Origin: an uncultured Collinsella sp.
GTDB lineage: Bacteria > Actinomycetota > Coriobacteriia > Coriobacteriales > Coriobacteriaceae
Length of the DNA: 15,666 nucleotides
Direction of reading: 5' to 3'
Assembly (NCBI GenBank): GCA_900549535.1
Contig: UROR01000039.1
Coordinates: forward strand, 1 to 15,666
How positions within the stretch are numbered: position 1 is the stretch's first letter; every line of letters starts with the position of its first letter. The translations under genes and the position numbers were made by a program. Positions 6,847 through 13,041 of the stretch are shown here, piece by piece. The notes beneath the pieces were generated by a model. It did not search any database. It was given only the letters and a program-made list of their open reading frames with translations, and was not told where the DNA came from.

Positions 6847-7656
6847 TTATTGAGGCTGCTTTCCAATGTATGCGAGGATGCCGCCGTCGACGTAGAGGAT
6901 GTGGCCGTTGACGAAGTTCGACGCGTCGGAAGCCAGGAACACGGCGGGGCCCTTCAGGTCCTCGGGCGTGCCCCAACGGGCGGCCGGCGTCTTGGCAATG
7001 ATGAACTGGTCAAACGGGTGGCGGCTGCCGTCGGGCTGCGTCTCGCGCAGCGGTGCGGTTTGCGGCGTGGCGATGTAGCCGGGCCCAATGCCGTTGCACT
7101 GGATATTGGCCTCGCCAAACTCGGAGCACATGTTCTTGGTGAGCATCTTGAGTCCGCCCTTGGCGGCGGCATAGCCGGCGATGGTCTCGCGGCCCAGCTC
7201 GCTCATCATGGAGCAGATGTTGATGATCTTGCCGTGGCCCTTGGCGATCATGCCAGGCAGGCAGGCCTTTGACACGATAAACGGTGCGTTGAGGTCGATA
7301 TCGACGACGCGGCGGAAGTCCTCGGCGCTCATGTCGAGCATCGGGGTACGCTGGATGACGCCGGCGTTGTTGACCAGGATGTCGGGCGTGGTGCCAAAGT
7401 CGGCCTCGATCTTGGCGATGAGCTCGGCGACGACAGTCTCGTCGGTGACGTCGGCAACATAGCCGTGAGCGTCAAAGCCCAGCTCACGGTAGTGCTTCTC
7501 GGCTTCGGCGACTTTGTCGGCGTGACGGGCGTTAAAGGCGATCTTGGCGCCGGCCTCTCCGAGCGCCTCGGCAATGGCCATGCCAATGCCGTAGGTGGCG
7601 CCGGTCACCAGTGCGACCTTGCCATCCAGACGGAAGCTGTCCATAAGATCAGACAT
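6847..7656 (-). CDS. SDR-family dehydrogenase, DhuD/KduD or gluconate 5-dehydrogenase type
   Basis: The 269-residue cytoplasmic short-chain dehydrogenase uses NAD(P)H. The dinucleotide motif TGATYGIG spans 18-25, NNAG spans 96-99, and the catalytic tetrad is N123, S149, Y162 and K166 (YAAAK). The C-terminus VDGGILAYIGKQP is typical of proteins annotated gluconate 5-dehydrogenase and, from memory, of streptococcal DhuD. DhuD and KduD reduce 3-deoxy-D-glycero-2,5-hexodiulosonate to 2-keto-3-deoxygluconate. Pairing with the RpiB-like isomerase favours that reaction over gluconate oxidation. ATG 7656 was chosen because AAAGGA lies about five bases upstream on the minus strand; the ATG at 7683 would add nine residues, lacks a ribosome site and sits within a putative operator. 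It probably forms one unit with the isomerase gene, 140 bases downstream. Confidence 0.87.
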   Translation of the reverse strand: MSDLMDSFRLDGKVALVTGATYGIGMAIAEALGEAGAKIAFNARHADKVAEAEKHYRELGFDAHGYVADVTDETVVAELIAKIEADFGTTPDILVNNAGVIQRTPMLDMSAEDFRRVVDIDLNAPFIVSKACLPGMIAKGHGKIINICSMMSELGRETIAGYAAAKGGLKMLTKNMCSEFGEANIQCNGIGPGYIATPQTAPLRETQPDGSRHPFDQFIIAKTPAARWGTPEDLKGPAVFLASDASNFVNGHILYVDGGILAYIGKQPQ

Positions 7657-7670
7657 AGCGATCCTTTCAA

Positions 7671-7690
7671 AAGAAACGTTCATCTATATA
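7671..7690 (-). promoter_or_regulatory. Putative promoter and LacI-type operator before the SDR gene
   Basis: On the minus strand a -10-like TATATA runs straight into GATGAACGTTTC. AGATGAACGTT matches the motif before GH105 and at 7760-7770 in ten of eleven positions. It lies about 15-30 bases before the chosen ATG, where a bound repressor would block initiation. No convincing -35 was found. Confidence 0.45.
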
Positions 7691-7759
7691 AGTCTTGCTT
7701 TTCATACAAGGTCAGTATAGGTGAAGCAGCGTAATAGCCACCCCTTATTCCCTAAAATC

Positions 7760-7775
7760 AGGTGAACGTTCACTT
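7760..7775. promoter_or_regulatory. Perfect palindrome GTGAACGTTCAC, LacI-type operator candidate
   Basis: GTGAACGTTCAC (7762-7773) is a perfect 12-bp palindrome with a central CG, flanked by A/T-rich sequence. It sits in the 160-bp gap between the GntR-type gene and the SDR gene, about 85 bp from the second copy at 7671-7684. Two sites at that spacing would suit looping by a LacI-family repressor upstream of the SDR-isomerase operon. Confidence 0.55.
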
Positions 7776-7816
7776 TTAAAAGGCGAACGGTAGTCTCGCC
7801 CTTGCCGTGCGGACGT

Positions 7817-8509
7817 CTATTTGCTCTGTTCCTGCGCTCCCTCTGCGATCATGTTGCGGTTGTACACCAGATGCAGGTACATCGCGTCGTGCGCTGCGGT
7901 GGGATTGCGCGCGGCGATGGCGACGGCCACGCCACGGTGGGTGCGGATGGTTTCCTCAACCAGCTTTTTGCCGGTCACGTCAATAAACAGGGGGACAGGC
8001 GCCTTGAGCACGCCCATTAGGCGGGGAACGACGAGGTTGCCGCAGCTTTCGGCAATTGCGATGTGAAACGCGGTGTCGGCGGCAGAATAGTCTTCGTCCC
8101 GCGCGGCCAAGTGCTCGGACTCATCGCAAAGCTCTTTAATGCAGATGATTTGATCGTCGGTCGCGTGCTCTGCGGCCATGCTGGCCATCTGCGGCTCGAT
8201 CATAAAGCGCACTTCGAGCAGGTCGCGTGCCAGGCGCCTCTTGTCATCGATAAAGGTAAAGCCCAGCGGATCGTCGGCAACGCCGGGGTTTGATGCCACA
8301 TAGGTGCCCGAGCCCTGTTTAATGCGCACGATGTTGCGCGACTGCAGCAGCTTCATAGCCTCGCGTACGGTGCTCCTGCCAGCACCCAGGCGCTCGACGA
8401 GCACAGCCTCCTTGGGCAGGCGGTCGCCTTGCTCAAGATGCTCATCCAGGATCAGTTGAATAATTTTCTCCGAAATCTGCTCGGGGAGTCCCGAATCGGC
8501 TCGTGCCAC
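7817..8509 (-). CDS. GntR-family transcriptional regulator, FadR/FCD subfamily
   Basis: The 230-residue DNA-binding repressor or activator has an N-terminal winged helix-turn-helix (about residues 8-76, with GDRLPKEAVLVERLGAGRSTVREAMKLL and the wing IKQGSGTYVA). An all-helical FCD effector domain follows (about 95-220). The FCD metal/carboxylate site fits D and H of DTAFHIAIAESCGN plus later His residues near TIRTHRG and AMYLHLV. Regulators of this class sense sugar acids or other organic acids. The gene is divergent from the GntP permease, and four CATCAGA-centred sites lie between them, one over its own -10, which predicts autoregulation and control of the permease. The start is GTG 8507-8509, preceded by GAGGTGA on the minus strand. 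Its ligand is likely an aldonate or KDG-type acid (inference). Confidence 0.88.
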   Translation of the reverse strand: MARADSGLPEQISEKIIQLILDEHLEQGDRLPKEAVLVERLGAGRSTVREAMKLLQSRNIVRIKQGSGTYVASNPGVADDPLGFTFIDDKRRLARDLLEVRFMIEPQMASMAAEHATDDQIICIKELCDESEHLAARDEDYSAADTAFHIAIAESCGNLVVPRLMGVLKAPVPLFIDVTGKKLVEETIRTHRGVAVAIAARNPTAAHDAMYLHLVYNRNMIAEGAQEQSK

Positions 8510-8528
8510 GCTTCACCTCATATCAAAA

Positions 8529-8549
8529 GAATTCATCAGAGCTATTCTA
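8529..8549 (-). promoter_or_regulatory. Operator O4 over the gntR promoter -10
   Basis: GAATTCATCAGAGCTATTC (8529-8547) shares CATCAGA and the flanking CTATT with O2. The minus-strand -10 TAGAAT (8549-8544) overlaps its right end. Binding here would shut off the regulator's own promoter, which indicates negative autoregulation. The -35 is weak. Confidence 0.55.
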
Positions 8550-8634
8550 GCTCATTTAACAGAAGCCGCGGTGGTTCGCTCCGACAATGGAGAACTGTAA
8601 GTGGCCGTTTACCGTCAAAAACAGATCGTTCAGC

Positions 8635-8653
8635 AAATACATCAGATGTATTT
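8635..8653. promoter_or_regulatory. Operator O1, perfect 19-bp palindrome
   Basis: AAATACATC-A-GATGTATTT is a perfect inverted repeat of nine bases around a single central A. Its core matches O2, O3 and O4. A one-base centre with A/T-rich arms fits a FadR-subfamily GntR dimer. It lies upstream of the permease promoter and about 100 bp upstream of the gntR promoter. Confidence 0.7.
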
Positions 8654-8670
8654 CGAAAAAAGTTTCCCTT

Positions 8671-8704
8671 TTAAACATCAGACCTATTGAAAACGCGCTA
8701 TAGT
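8671..8704 (+). promoter_or_regulatory. Permease promoter with operator O2
   Basis: TTAAACATCAGACCTATTG (8671-8689) is O2. A good -10, TATAGT, lies at 8699-8704. The position 17 bp upstream of it, 8676-8681, reads CATCAG, so the -35 slot is within O2 and is a poor -35 by itself. This geometry allows either repression or activator-dependent initiation. Confidence 0.55.
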
Positions 8705-8716
8705 CTAAGCCGAATT

Positions 8717-8735
8717 CAAAAGGTCTGATGAATTG
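8717..8735 (+). promoter_or_regulatory. Operator O3 between transcription start and ribosome site of the permease gene
   Basis: CAAAAGGTCTGATGAATTG is the inverse of O2: CAAWAGGTCTGATG is shared on opposite strands. It ends where the ribosome site GGAGGA (8735-8740) begins, a position that favours a roadblock or repressor role. Confidence 0.6.
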
Positions 8736-8743
8736 GAGGAAAG

Positions 8744-10105
8744 ATGTCAGACCCAACGTTTATGGCCGACCCCACCAGGCTGGTCATCGCCGCCATCGTG
8801 GGCATCGCGCTGCTGCTTGCGCTCATCATTAAGTTCAAGCTGCATCCTGTGCTTTCGATGATGGTCTCGGCGCTCGTGATCGGTATCGGAGCCGGCATGC
8901 CGCTCGATATGGTGGCAGACACCGTCACCAAGGGCGTGGGCACCACGCTGCAAAACATCGCCTTGCTCATTGGCCTGGGATCGATGTTTGGCCAGATTTT
9001 GGAGGAGAGCGGCGGCGCCAAGAAGATCGCCCAGACCTTCATTGACGCCTTTGGCCAGGGCCACTCCAGCTGGGCGCTGGGCATCACCGGTTTGGTCATC
9101 GGCACCACGGTGTTCTTTGAGGCGGGCGTAGTCGTTTTGATTCCGCCTGCGTTTAGCGTGGCATCGCAGACCAAAAAGTCGACGCTCTACTACGGCATCG
9201 CGCTGCTCGCGGGACTTGCCGCTGGCTATGCGTTTGTGCCGCCATCCGCCGGGTCGGTTCTGGTCGCCGGCACGCTCGGTGTCGACCTGGGCACCATGAT
9301 CCTCGTCGGTATCCCCACCGCCTTTATCGCTATGGCGATTGCCGGCGTCGTGTGGGGCCGCAACGTGGGCGGTCGCATTTTTACCGATGTTCCGGAGCAC
9401 TTTACCTCTGCCGAGGGTGCGAGCGATGAAAAAGAGCTTCCCTCCTTTGGCATGGTGCTTGCCATCGTGCTCACGCCGCTTTGTCTGATTTTGCTGGGCA
9501 CGTTGTCCTCTTATATCCCCATGCCCGCCGAGCTCGCCTCGATTCTCGCCTTCCTGGGCAAGCCGTTCGTCGCTTTGACGCTCGCCACGCTCGTCGCGAT
9601 GTATCTGCTGGGCGCGCGCCGCGGCTACTCCGGCGCCGAGCTCAAGGCCCTGCTCGACCGCTCTCTTAAGCCCGTCGGCATGATCTTGCTGGTTATCGCC
9701 TGTGGCGGCGTCATTCGCTGGATGCTGCAGGACTGCGGCTTGGGCCAGGTTATCGGCCCTATGCTCGAGGCCTCACCGCTGCCTTTGGTGGTCGTTGCCT
9801 TTTTGATTGCCGTCATGGTGCGTGCCTCTGTCGGCAGCTCCATCGTCGCTATGACCATGGCATCGGGCATTATGGCCGCCATGCCTGCGGTTTCCGGAGC
9901 CTCAGTGCTCATGCGTGCCGCTATCTGTCTTGCTATCTGCGGCGGTGCCACGGCCCTCTCGCACGTCAACGATGCCGGTTTTTGGATGTGCTCCTCGTTC
10001 CTGGAGATTGACGAGAAGACCACCCTCAAGTCCTGGACCGTTATGGAGACGCTCATCGGCCTTTCGGGTCTTGCCTGCGCCCTGGTGATTTCGTTCTTCG
10101 CCTAG
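8744..10105 (+). CDS. GntP-family sugar-acid permease
   Basis: The 453-residue inner-membrane protein has about 12 hydrophobic helices and belongs to the gluconate:H+ symporter (GntP) family. Family landmarks are GMPLDMVADTVTKGVGTTL, ALLIGLGSMFGQILEESGGA, WALGITGLVIGTTVFFEAGV and the C-terminal LSHVNDAGFWM with KSWTVMETLIGL. One conserved stretch is altered: gluconate transporters carry a His-containing VPPHPGP motif, while this protein has FVPPSAGSVLVA, and FFDVGF is FFEAGV. Substrate may therefore differ from gluconate. ATG 8744 follows GGAGGA (8735-8740). It is transcribed away from the GntR-type gene and is followed by a sugar-acid dehydratase, so an aldonate or related acid is likely. 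The change to PPSAG is the main doubt over the substrate. Confidence 0.88.
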   Translation: MSDPTFMADPTRLVIAAIVGIALLLALIIKFKLHPVLSMMVSALVIGIGAGMPLDMVADTVTKGVGTTLQNIALLIGLGSMFGQILEESGGAKKIAQTFIDAFGQGHSSWALGITGLVIGTTVFFEAGVVVLIPPAFSVASQTKKSTLYYGIALLAGLAAGYAFVPPSAGSVLVAGTLGVDLGTMILVGIPTAFIAMAIAGVVWGRNVGGRIFTDVPEHFTSAEGASDEKELPSFGMVLAIVLTPLCLILLGTLSSYIPMPAELASILAFLGKPFVALTLATLVAMYLLGARRGYSGAELKALLDRSLKPVGMILLVIACGGVIRWMLQDCGLGQVIGPMLEASPLPLVVVAFLIAVMVRASVGSSIVAMTMASGIMAAMPAVSGASVLMRAAICLAICGGATALSHVNDAGFWMCSSFLEIDEKTTLKSWTVMETLIGLSGLACALVISFFA

Positions 10106-10169
10106 TTCGCGTAGCTAAGCATCTTTTGCCGAGTGCATCGCTCGGTACCCATTTACACCTGATTCATTA

Positions 10170-10182
10170 ACCAACGATTGGT
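10170..10182. promoter_or_regulatory. Palindrome ACCAA-CGA-TTGGT before the dehydratase gene
   Basis: Two perfect five-base arms flank a three-base centre 32 bp before the dehydratase ATG. The TTGGT arm can also pair with ACCAA at 10195-10199, giving a second inverted repeat. It may be an operator that separates dehydratase control from the permease. It does not match the CATCAGA or GAACGTT motifs. The rest of 10106-10213 contains only a weak CCGAG/CTCGG hairpin (10129-10145). Confidence 0.35.
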
Positions 10183-10213
10183 ACAACCGTTCAAACCAAA
10201 AGAGGAGAGCACC

Positions 10214-11992
10214 ATGGACGAGAAGACCAAGGCACAGATTCAGCAGGAGGCAGTCGACCTGGTTGCCAAGCTGCAGCCGCGTTCCGGCAAGTTTCGCACC
10301 ATCAGCCCCGAGATGGACCCGCTGCGCCTGGGCTCTGGCTGGTCTATCGAGGATCTGGACAAGCCGCAGGTCATTATCGAGTCGACCTTTGGCGATTCGC
10401 ACCCGGGTTCTGCCGGCCTGTTCGAGCTGGTCGAGGAGGTCCGTGCCGGCGTTGCCGAGGCTGGCGGTCACGGTGCCCGTTACTTCTGCACCGATATCTG
10501 CGACGGCGAGGCCCAGGGACACGACGGCATTAACTACTCGCTGCCCAGCCGCGACATGATCGCCAACATGATCGAGATCCATGCCAAGGCCACCCCGTTC
10601 GACGCCGGCGTCTTTGTCGCCAGCTGCGATAAGGGCCTGCCTGCGAACCTCATGGCCATGGGCCGCATCAACATCCCCTCCATCGTCGTTACCGGCGGCG
10701 TCATGGATGCCGGTCCCGATCTGCTGACCTTGGAGCAGCTCGGCGCGATTTCTGCCCGCTACGAGCGCGGCGAGATCTCCCGCGAGGAGCTTGAGTTTGC
10801 CAAGCACAACGCATGCCCCAGCTGCGGCGCCTGCTCCTTTATGGGTACCGCCTCGACCATGCAGGTCACGGCCGAGGCCCTGGGCCTTATGCTCCCCGGC
10901 ACGGCTCTGCTGCCCGCCACCAGCTCCGACCTGCGCGAGTTCGCCCGCGAGGCCGGCCGTCAGTCCGTGTGGCTCTCCGAGCACAACCTGTGCCCCCGCG
11001 ACATCGTGACCAAGGAGTCCTTCGAGAACCTCATCATGGTCCACGGCGCCATTTCGGGCTCCACCAACTCGCTGCTGCATATCCCCGCGATTGCCCGCGA
11101 GTTTGGCATCGAGATGTCCGCCGACGACTTCGATCGTCTGCACCGTGGCGCTCACTACCTGCTTAACGTCCGTCCCGCAGGCGAGTGGCCGGCGCAGTTC
11201 TTTTACTATGCGGGTGGCGTGCCGCGCATCATGGAGGAGATCAAGTCGATGCTCCACCTCGATGTCATGACCGTCACCGGCAAGACCCTCGGCGAAAACC
11301 TCGAGGACCTTAAGAACAACGGTTACTACGAGAAGTGCGGTCGTTACCTTGAGAAGTGGAATCTCAAGCGCGAGGACATCATCCGTCCGTTTGACCAGGC
11401 CTTCGGCACCGACGGTTCCATCGCCATCCTCCACGGCAATCTTGCTCCCGAGGGCGCGGTCGTCAAGCACACCGTCGTTCCGCGCGAGATGTTCCAGGCT
11501 ACGCTCAAGGCCCGTCCGCTCGACTGCGAGGAGGACGCCATTCACGCCGTCCTGACGCACGAGGTCAAGCCCGGCGATGCCGTTATCATTCGCTATGAGG
11601 GACCCAAGGGTTCCGGTATGCCCGAGATGTTCTACACCACCGAAGCTATCGCCAGCGACCCCGAGCTGGGCGCGAGCATTGCCCTGATCACTGACGGCCG
11701 CTTCTCCGGCGCCTCCAAGGGCCCGGCTATCGGTCACGTTTCGCCCGAGGCCGCTGTGGGCGGTCCGATTGCCCTGATTGAGGAGGGCGACCTTATCCGA
11801 ATCAACATCCCCGAGCGCTCGCTGTCCATCGTGGGCATCGCCGGCAAGGAGATGGAGCCGGCCGAGGTCGACGCCGTCCTGGCCGAGCGCCGAGCCGCTT
11901 GGAAGCCCAAGGCTAATCGTTACACCTCCGGCACGCTCAAGTTCTTTACCGAGCATGCAGTTTCCGCCATTCAGGGTGGCTACATGGAGTAG
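10214..11992 (+). CDS. IlvD/Edd-family dehydratase, probable sugar-acid (aldonate) dehydratase
   Basis: The 592-residue cytoplasmic Fe-S dehydratase would remove water from a 2,3-dihydroxy acid to give a 2-keto-3-deoxy acid. Cluster cysteines fit C96 in DICDGEAQG, C138 in ASCDKGLP and C207 in CGACSFMGTAS. The usual PCN cysteine of dihydroxyacid dehydratase is absent: GDSHPGS (60-66) occupies that place, close to the SAHQPY of Edd. The C-terminal half is IlvD-like (YEGPKGSGMPEM and ITDGRFSGASKGPAIGHVSPEA). Length is close to Edd (about 603). This argues for a sugar acid rather than valine/isoleucine precursors, but the natural substrate (gluconate, 6-phosphogluconate, another aldonate) is not decided. 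ATG 10214 follows AGAGGAGAG by five bases. Following the permease by 108 bp on the same strand, it probably handles the imported acid. Confidence 0.82.
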   Translation: MDEKTKAQIQQEAVDLVAKLQPRSGKFRTISPEMDPLRLGSGWSIEDLDKPQVIIESTFGDSHPGSAGLFELVEEVRAGVAEAGGHGARYFCTDICDGEAQGHDGINYSLPSRDMIANMIEIHAKATPFDAGVFVASCDKGLPANLMAMGRINIPSIVVTGGVMDAGPDLLTLEQLGAISARYERGEISREELEFAKHNACPSCGACSFMGTASTMQVTAEALGLMLPGTALLPATSSDLREFAREAGRQSVWLSEHNLCPRDIVTKESFENLIMVHGAISGSTNSLLHIPAIAREFGIEMSADDFDRLHRGAHYLLNVRPAGEWPAQFFYYAGGVPRIMEEIKSMLHLDVMTVTGKTLGENLEDLKNNGYYEKCGRYLEKWNLKREDIIRPFDQAFGTDGSIAILHGNLAPEGAVVKHTVVPREMFQATLKARPLDCEEDAIHAVLTHEVKPGDAVIIRYEGPKGSGMPEMFYTTEAIASDPELGASIALITDGRFSGASKGPAIGHVSPEAAVGGPIALIEEGDLIRINIPERSLSIVGIAGKEMEPAEVDAVLAERRAAWKPKANRYTSGTLKFFTEHAVSAIQGGYME

Positions 11993-11999
11993 CGCCCAT

Positions 12000-12089
12000 G
12001 CGCATCAAATATCTCCTCTCATAGATGCGCGGTACAAAGAGCCCCGAGCCACGTCACCGGGGCGCGTTGTTCAGCGCCGCCGGGGCGCT
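12000..12089 (+). other. Three small hairpins after the dehydratase gene
   Basis: GCGCATC/GATGCGC (12000-12030), GCCCCG/CGGGGC (12041-12063) and AGCGCC/GGCGCT (12073-12089) follow the stop codon in series. None carries a T-run. They may protect the 3' end of the message or be relics; the stronger terminator lies just downstream. Confidence 0.4.
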
Positions 12090-12118
12090 CCACTCAAACG
12101 ACAAGAGACGTCTTACGC

Positions 12119-12160
12119 AAGCGCCCGCGTCCGTGGATAAAACCACGGGCGTGGGCGCTT
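12119..12160. terminator. Convergent terminator hairpin
   Basis: AAGCGCCCGCGTCCGTGG (12119-12136) pairs with CCACGGGCGTGGGCGCTT (12143-12160) over an ATAAAA loop, an 18-bp stem with two G-U pairs. It lies between the plus-strand dehydratase gene and the minus-strand ArsC/Spx-like gene, so it probably serves both. T-tracts are short on each side. It also marks where codon habits change. Confidence 0.75.
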
Positions 12161-12163
12161 CAC

Positions 12164-12191
12164 TTTATTCCCAGCCGCTTTATTCCCAGCC
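12164..12191. repeat. 13-bp tandem duplication at the ArsC/Spx-like stop codon
   Basis: TTTATTCCCAGCC occurs at 12164-12176 and 12179-12191, a 15-base period. The right copy encodes the last codons (GWE) and stop of the minus-strand gene, and the left copy repeats them after the stop. It looks like a small local duplication with no effect on the protein. Confidence 0.7.
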
Positions 12192-12521
12192 CTTCCACAC
12201 GTCAGGCTCGTAGCCAACGGTTGCCTGGCGGCCGTTGCGAACGATGGGCTCACGAAGAATCTGCTGGTTATCGAGCACCTTTTCGAACTTCTGGTCGGCA
12301 GCAAGATACTGTACGAGCGCAACCGTGTCGGCATCTTTCGCCTTTGGATCGATCACAGCGTCGATCCCGCCGACGGCGCGCGCCACGCTTTCGAGCTCGC
12401 CTTTGCTCATCCCCTTTTCCTTCAAGTCGATGAACTGGAACTTCACGCGACGCTCCTTGAAATAGCGCTGCGCCTTCTTGGTATCGAAGCTTTTCTTCGT
12501 GACGAATATTTGGATGTTCAT
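12180..12521 (-). CDS. ArsC/Spx/YffB-like thioredoxin-fold protein lacking its cysteine
   Basis: The 113-residue cytoplasmic protein belongs to the ArsC/Spx/YffB group: beta-alpha-beta start (IQIFVTKKSFDTKKAQRYF), an insert rich in Lys/Asp, and the late REPIVRNGRQATVGYEPDVW, where a cis-Pro/RPIV-type loop is expected. Relatives carry a redox Cys in the position before FDTKKA (KKCFDTKK in typical proteins, from memory; NCDTIKKA in YffB). Here it is S11, and there is no cysteine anywhere in the sequence. It therefore cannot be a thiol arsenate reductase or a redox-sensing Spx as usually understood. A regulatory or binding role is possible, including RNA polymerase contact. ATG 12519-12521 is preceded by a weak GAAGGCGG on the minus strand. 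All six phenylalanines use TTC, unlike the genes to its left. Confidence 0.8.
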   Translation of the reverse strand: MNIQIFVTKKSFDTKKAQRYFKERRVKFQFIDLKEKGMSKGELESVARAVGGIDAVIDPKAKDADTVALVQYLAADQKFEKVLDNQQILREPIVRNGRQATVGYEPDVWKGWE

Positions 12522-12805
12522 ACGTACCGCCTTCGCTCAATTCTCGTCCGTTCATGATACGACAAGGGAGCCGAGCAAAAACAGAGCAGGCGGAGATGGA
12601 GGAGGACGGCGACCGACCGTCGGCAAGAGTCGGCCGGATCGGACTGGCGCCCAGCGCGCGCCGGCGACACGCTCGCAGCTGCACACATAGCCGATGTACA
12701 AGCTCGCCGCGGCGTTCCCTCGCCCCGCGGTGTGGCGATAGAGAAGCACGCCACCCGTCAACGATGGCGCCTCGGTGAAGAAAATCAACGTCTGGGTTAC
12801 ATCCC
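12522..12805. other. Intergenic stretch with no recognised gene
   Basis: No coding sequence with a ribosome site or known family was found. Overlapping GC-rich open frames on both strands (12518-12788) begin with poor starts and encode Arg/Pro/Ala-rich, low-complexity products, so they were not called. A GTGGCG/CGCCAC hairpin lies at 12732-12754. Promoter elements begin at 12806. Confidence 0.5.
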
Positions 12806-12834
12806 TTGAAAGGGGCGAAGACGGCTGCTAGAAT
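12806..12834 (+). promoter_or_regulatory. Strong sigma-70-type promoter for the MFS leader
   Basis: TTGAAA (12806-12811), exactly 17 bases of spacer, then TAGAAT (12829-12834). Transcription should start near 12841, about 200 bases before the MFS start codon, leaving a long leader. Confidence 0.7.
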
Positions 12835-12845
12835 GCCTCCCCGTT

Positions 12846-12959
12846 ATGAAGGATTTGACCAAAGCATACATCGCAATTCGGCGGCCCCTGGTATACGGGG
12901 CCTCTCCTGTTGTTCCCCAAGTGCGCTCTGAGCAGCCGCTTTCTTCCTGTCGTATCTGA
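12846..12959 (+). CDS. Possible 37-residue leader peptide
   Basis: An open frame starts at ATG 12846, only about five bases after the predicted transcript start, so it would be translated from an almost leaderless end. The peptide begins MKDLTKAYIAIRRPLVYG and stops at TGA 12957-12959. GGCCCC (12883-12888) and GGGGCC (12897-12902) inside it form a 6-bp inverted repeat around TGGTATAC. It matches no family known to me. A translated leader before an exporter gene may sense ribosome stalling, but chance cannot be ruled out. Confidence 0.3.
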   Translation: MKDLTKAYIAIRRPLVYGASPVVPQVRSEQPLSSCRI

Positions 12960-12979
12960 TGCACGCATAGCACGTGCAT
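12959..12979 (+). promoter_or_regulatory. Hairpin overlapping the mini-ORF stop codon
   Basis: ATGCACG (12959-12965) and CGTGCAT (12973-12979) form a perfect 7-bp stem with a seven-base loop. The last base of the mini-ORF stop is in the stem, so ribosomes finishing or stalling there would open it. A second small palindrome, CTTCGGCGAAG, lies at 13006-13016, shortly before the MFS ribosome site. Confidence 0.4.
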
Positions 12980-13041
12980 GTTATTTCGCCCGTGGGCCGG
13001 CGCGCCTTCGGCGAAGAATCGAATAGATACGAAGGAAGCTT

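Noticed and set aside
7648..7655. ATCAGACA near the SDR start, close to the CATCAGA core
   Set aside because: It is the coding sequence for the SDR N-terminus, lacks the flanking CTATT part and is one base short of the core.
10115..11956. 613-codon minus-strand frame opposite the dehydratase
   Set aside because: Same reasoning; the plus-strand product has clear cluster motifs.
12518..12788. Overlapping small frames on both strands in the gap
   Set aside because: TTG or weak starts, no ribosome site, Arg/Pro-rich products and no known family.
12883..12902. GGCCCC-TGGTATAC-GGGGCC as a terminator
   Set aside because: Short stem and no T-run; treated as part of the mini-ORF region instead.
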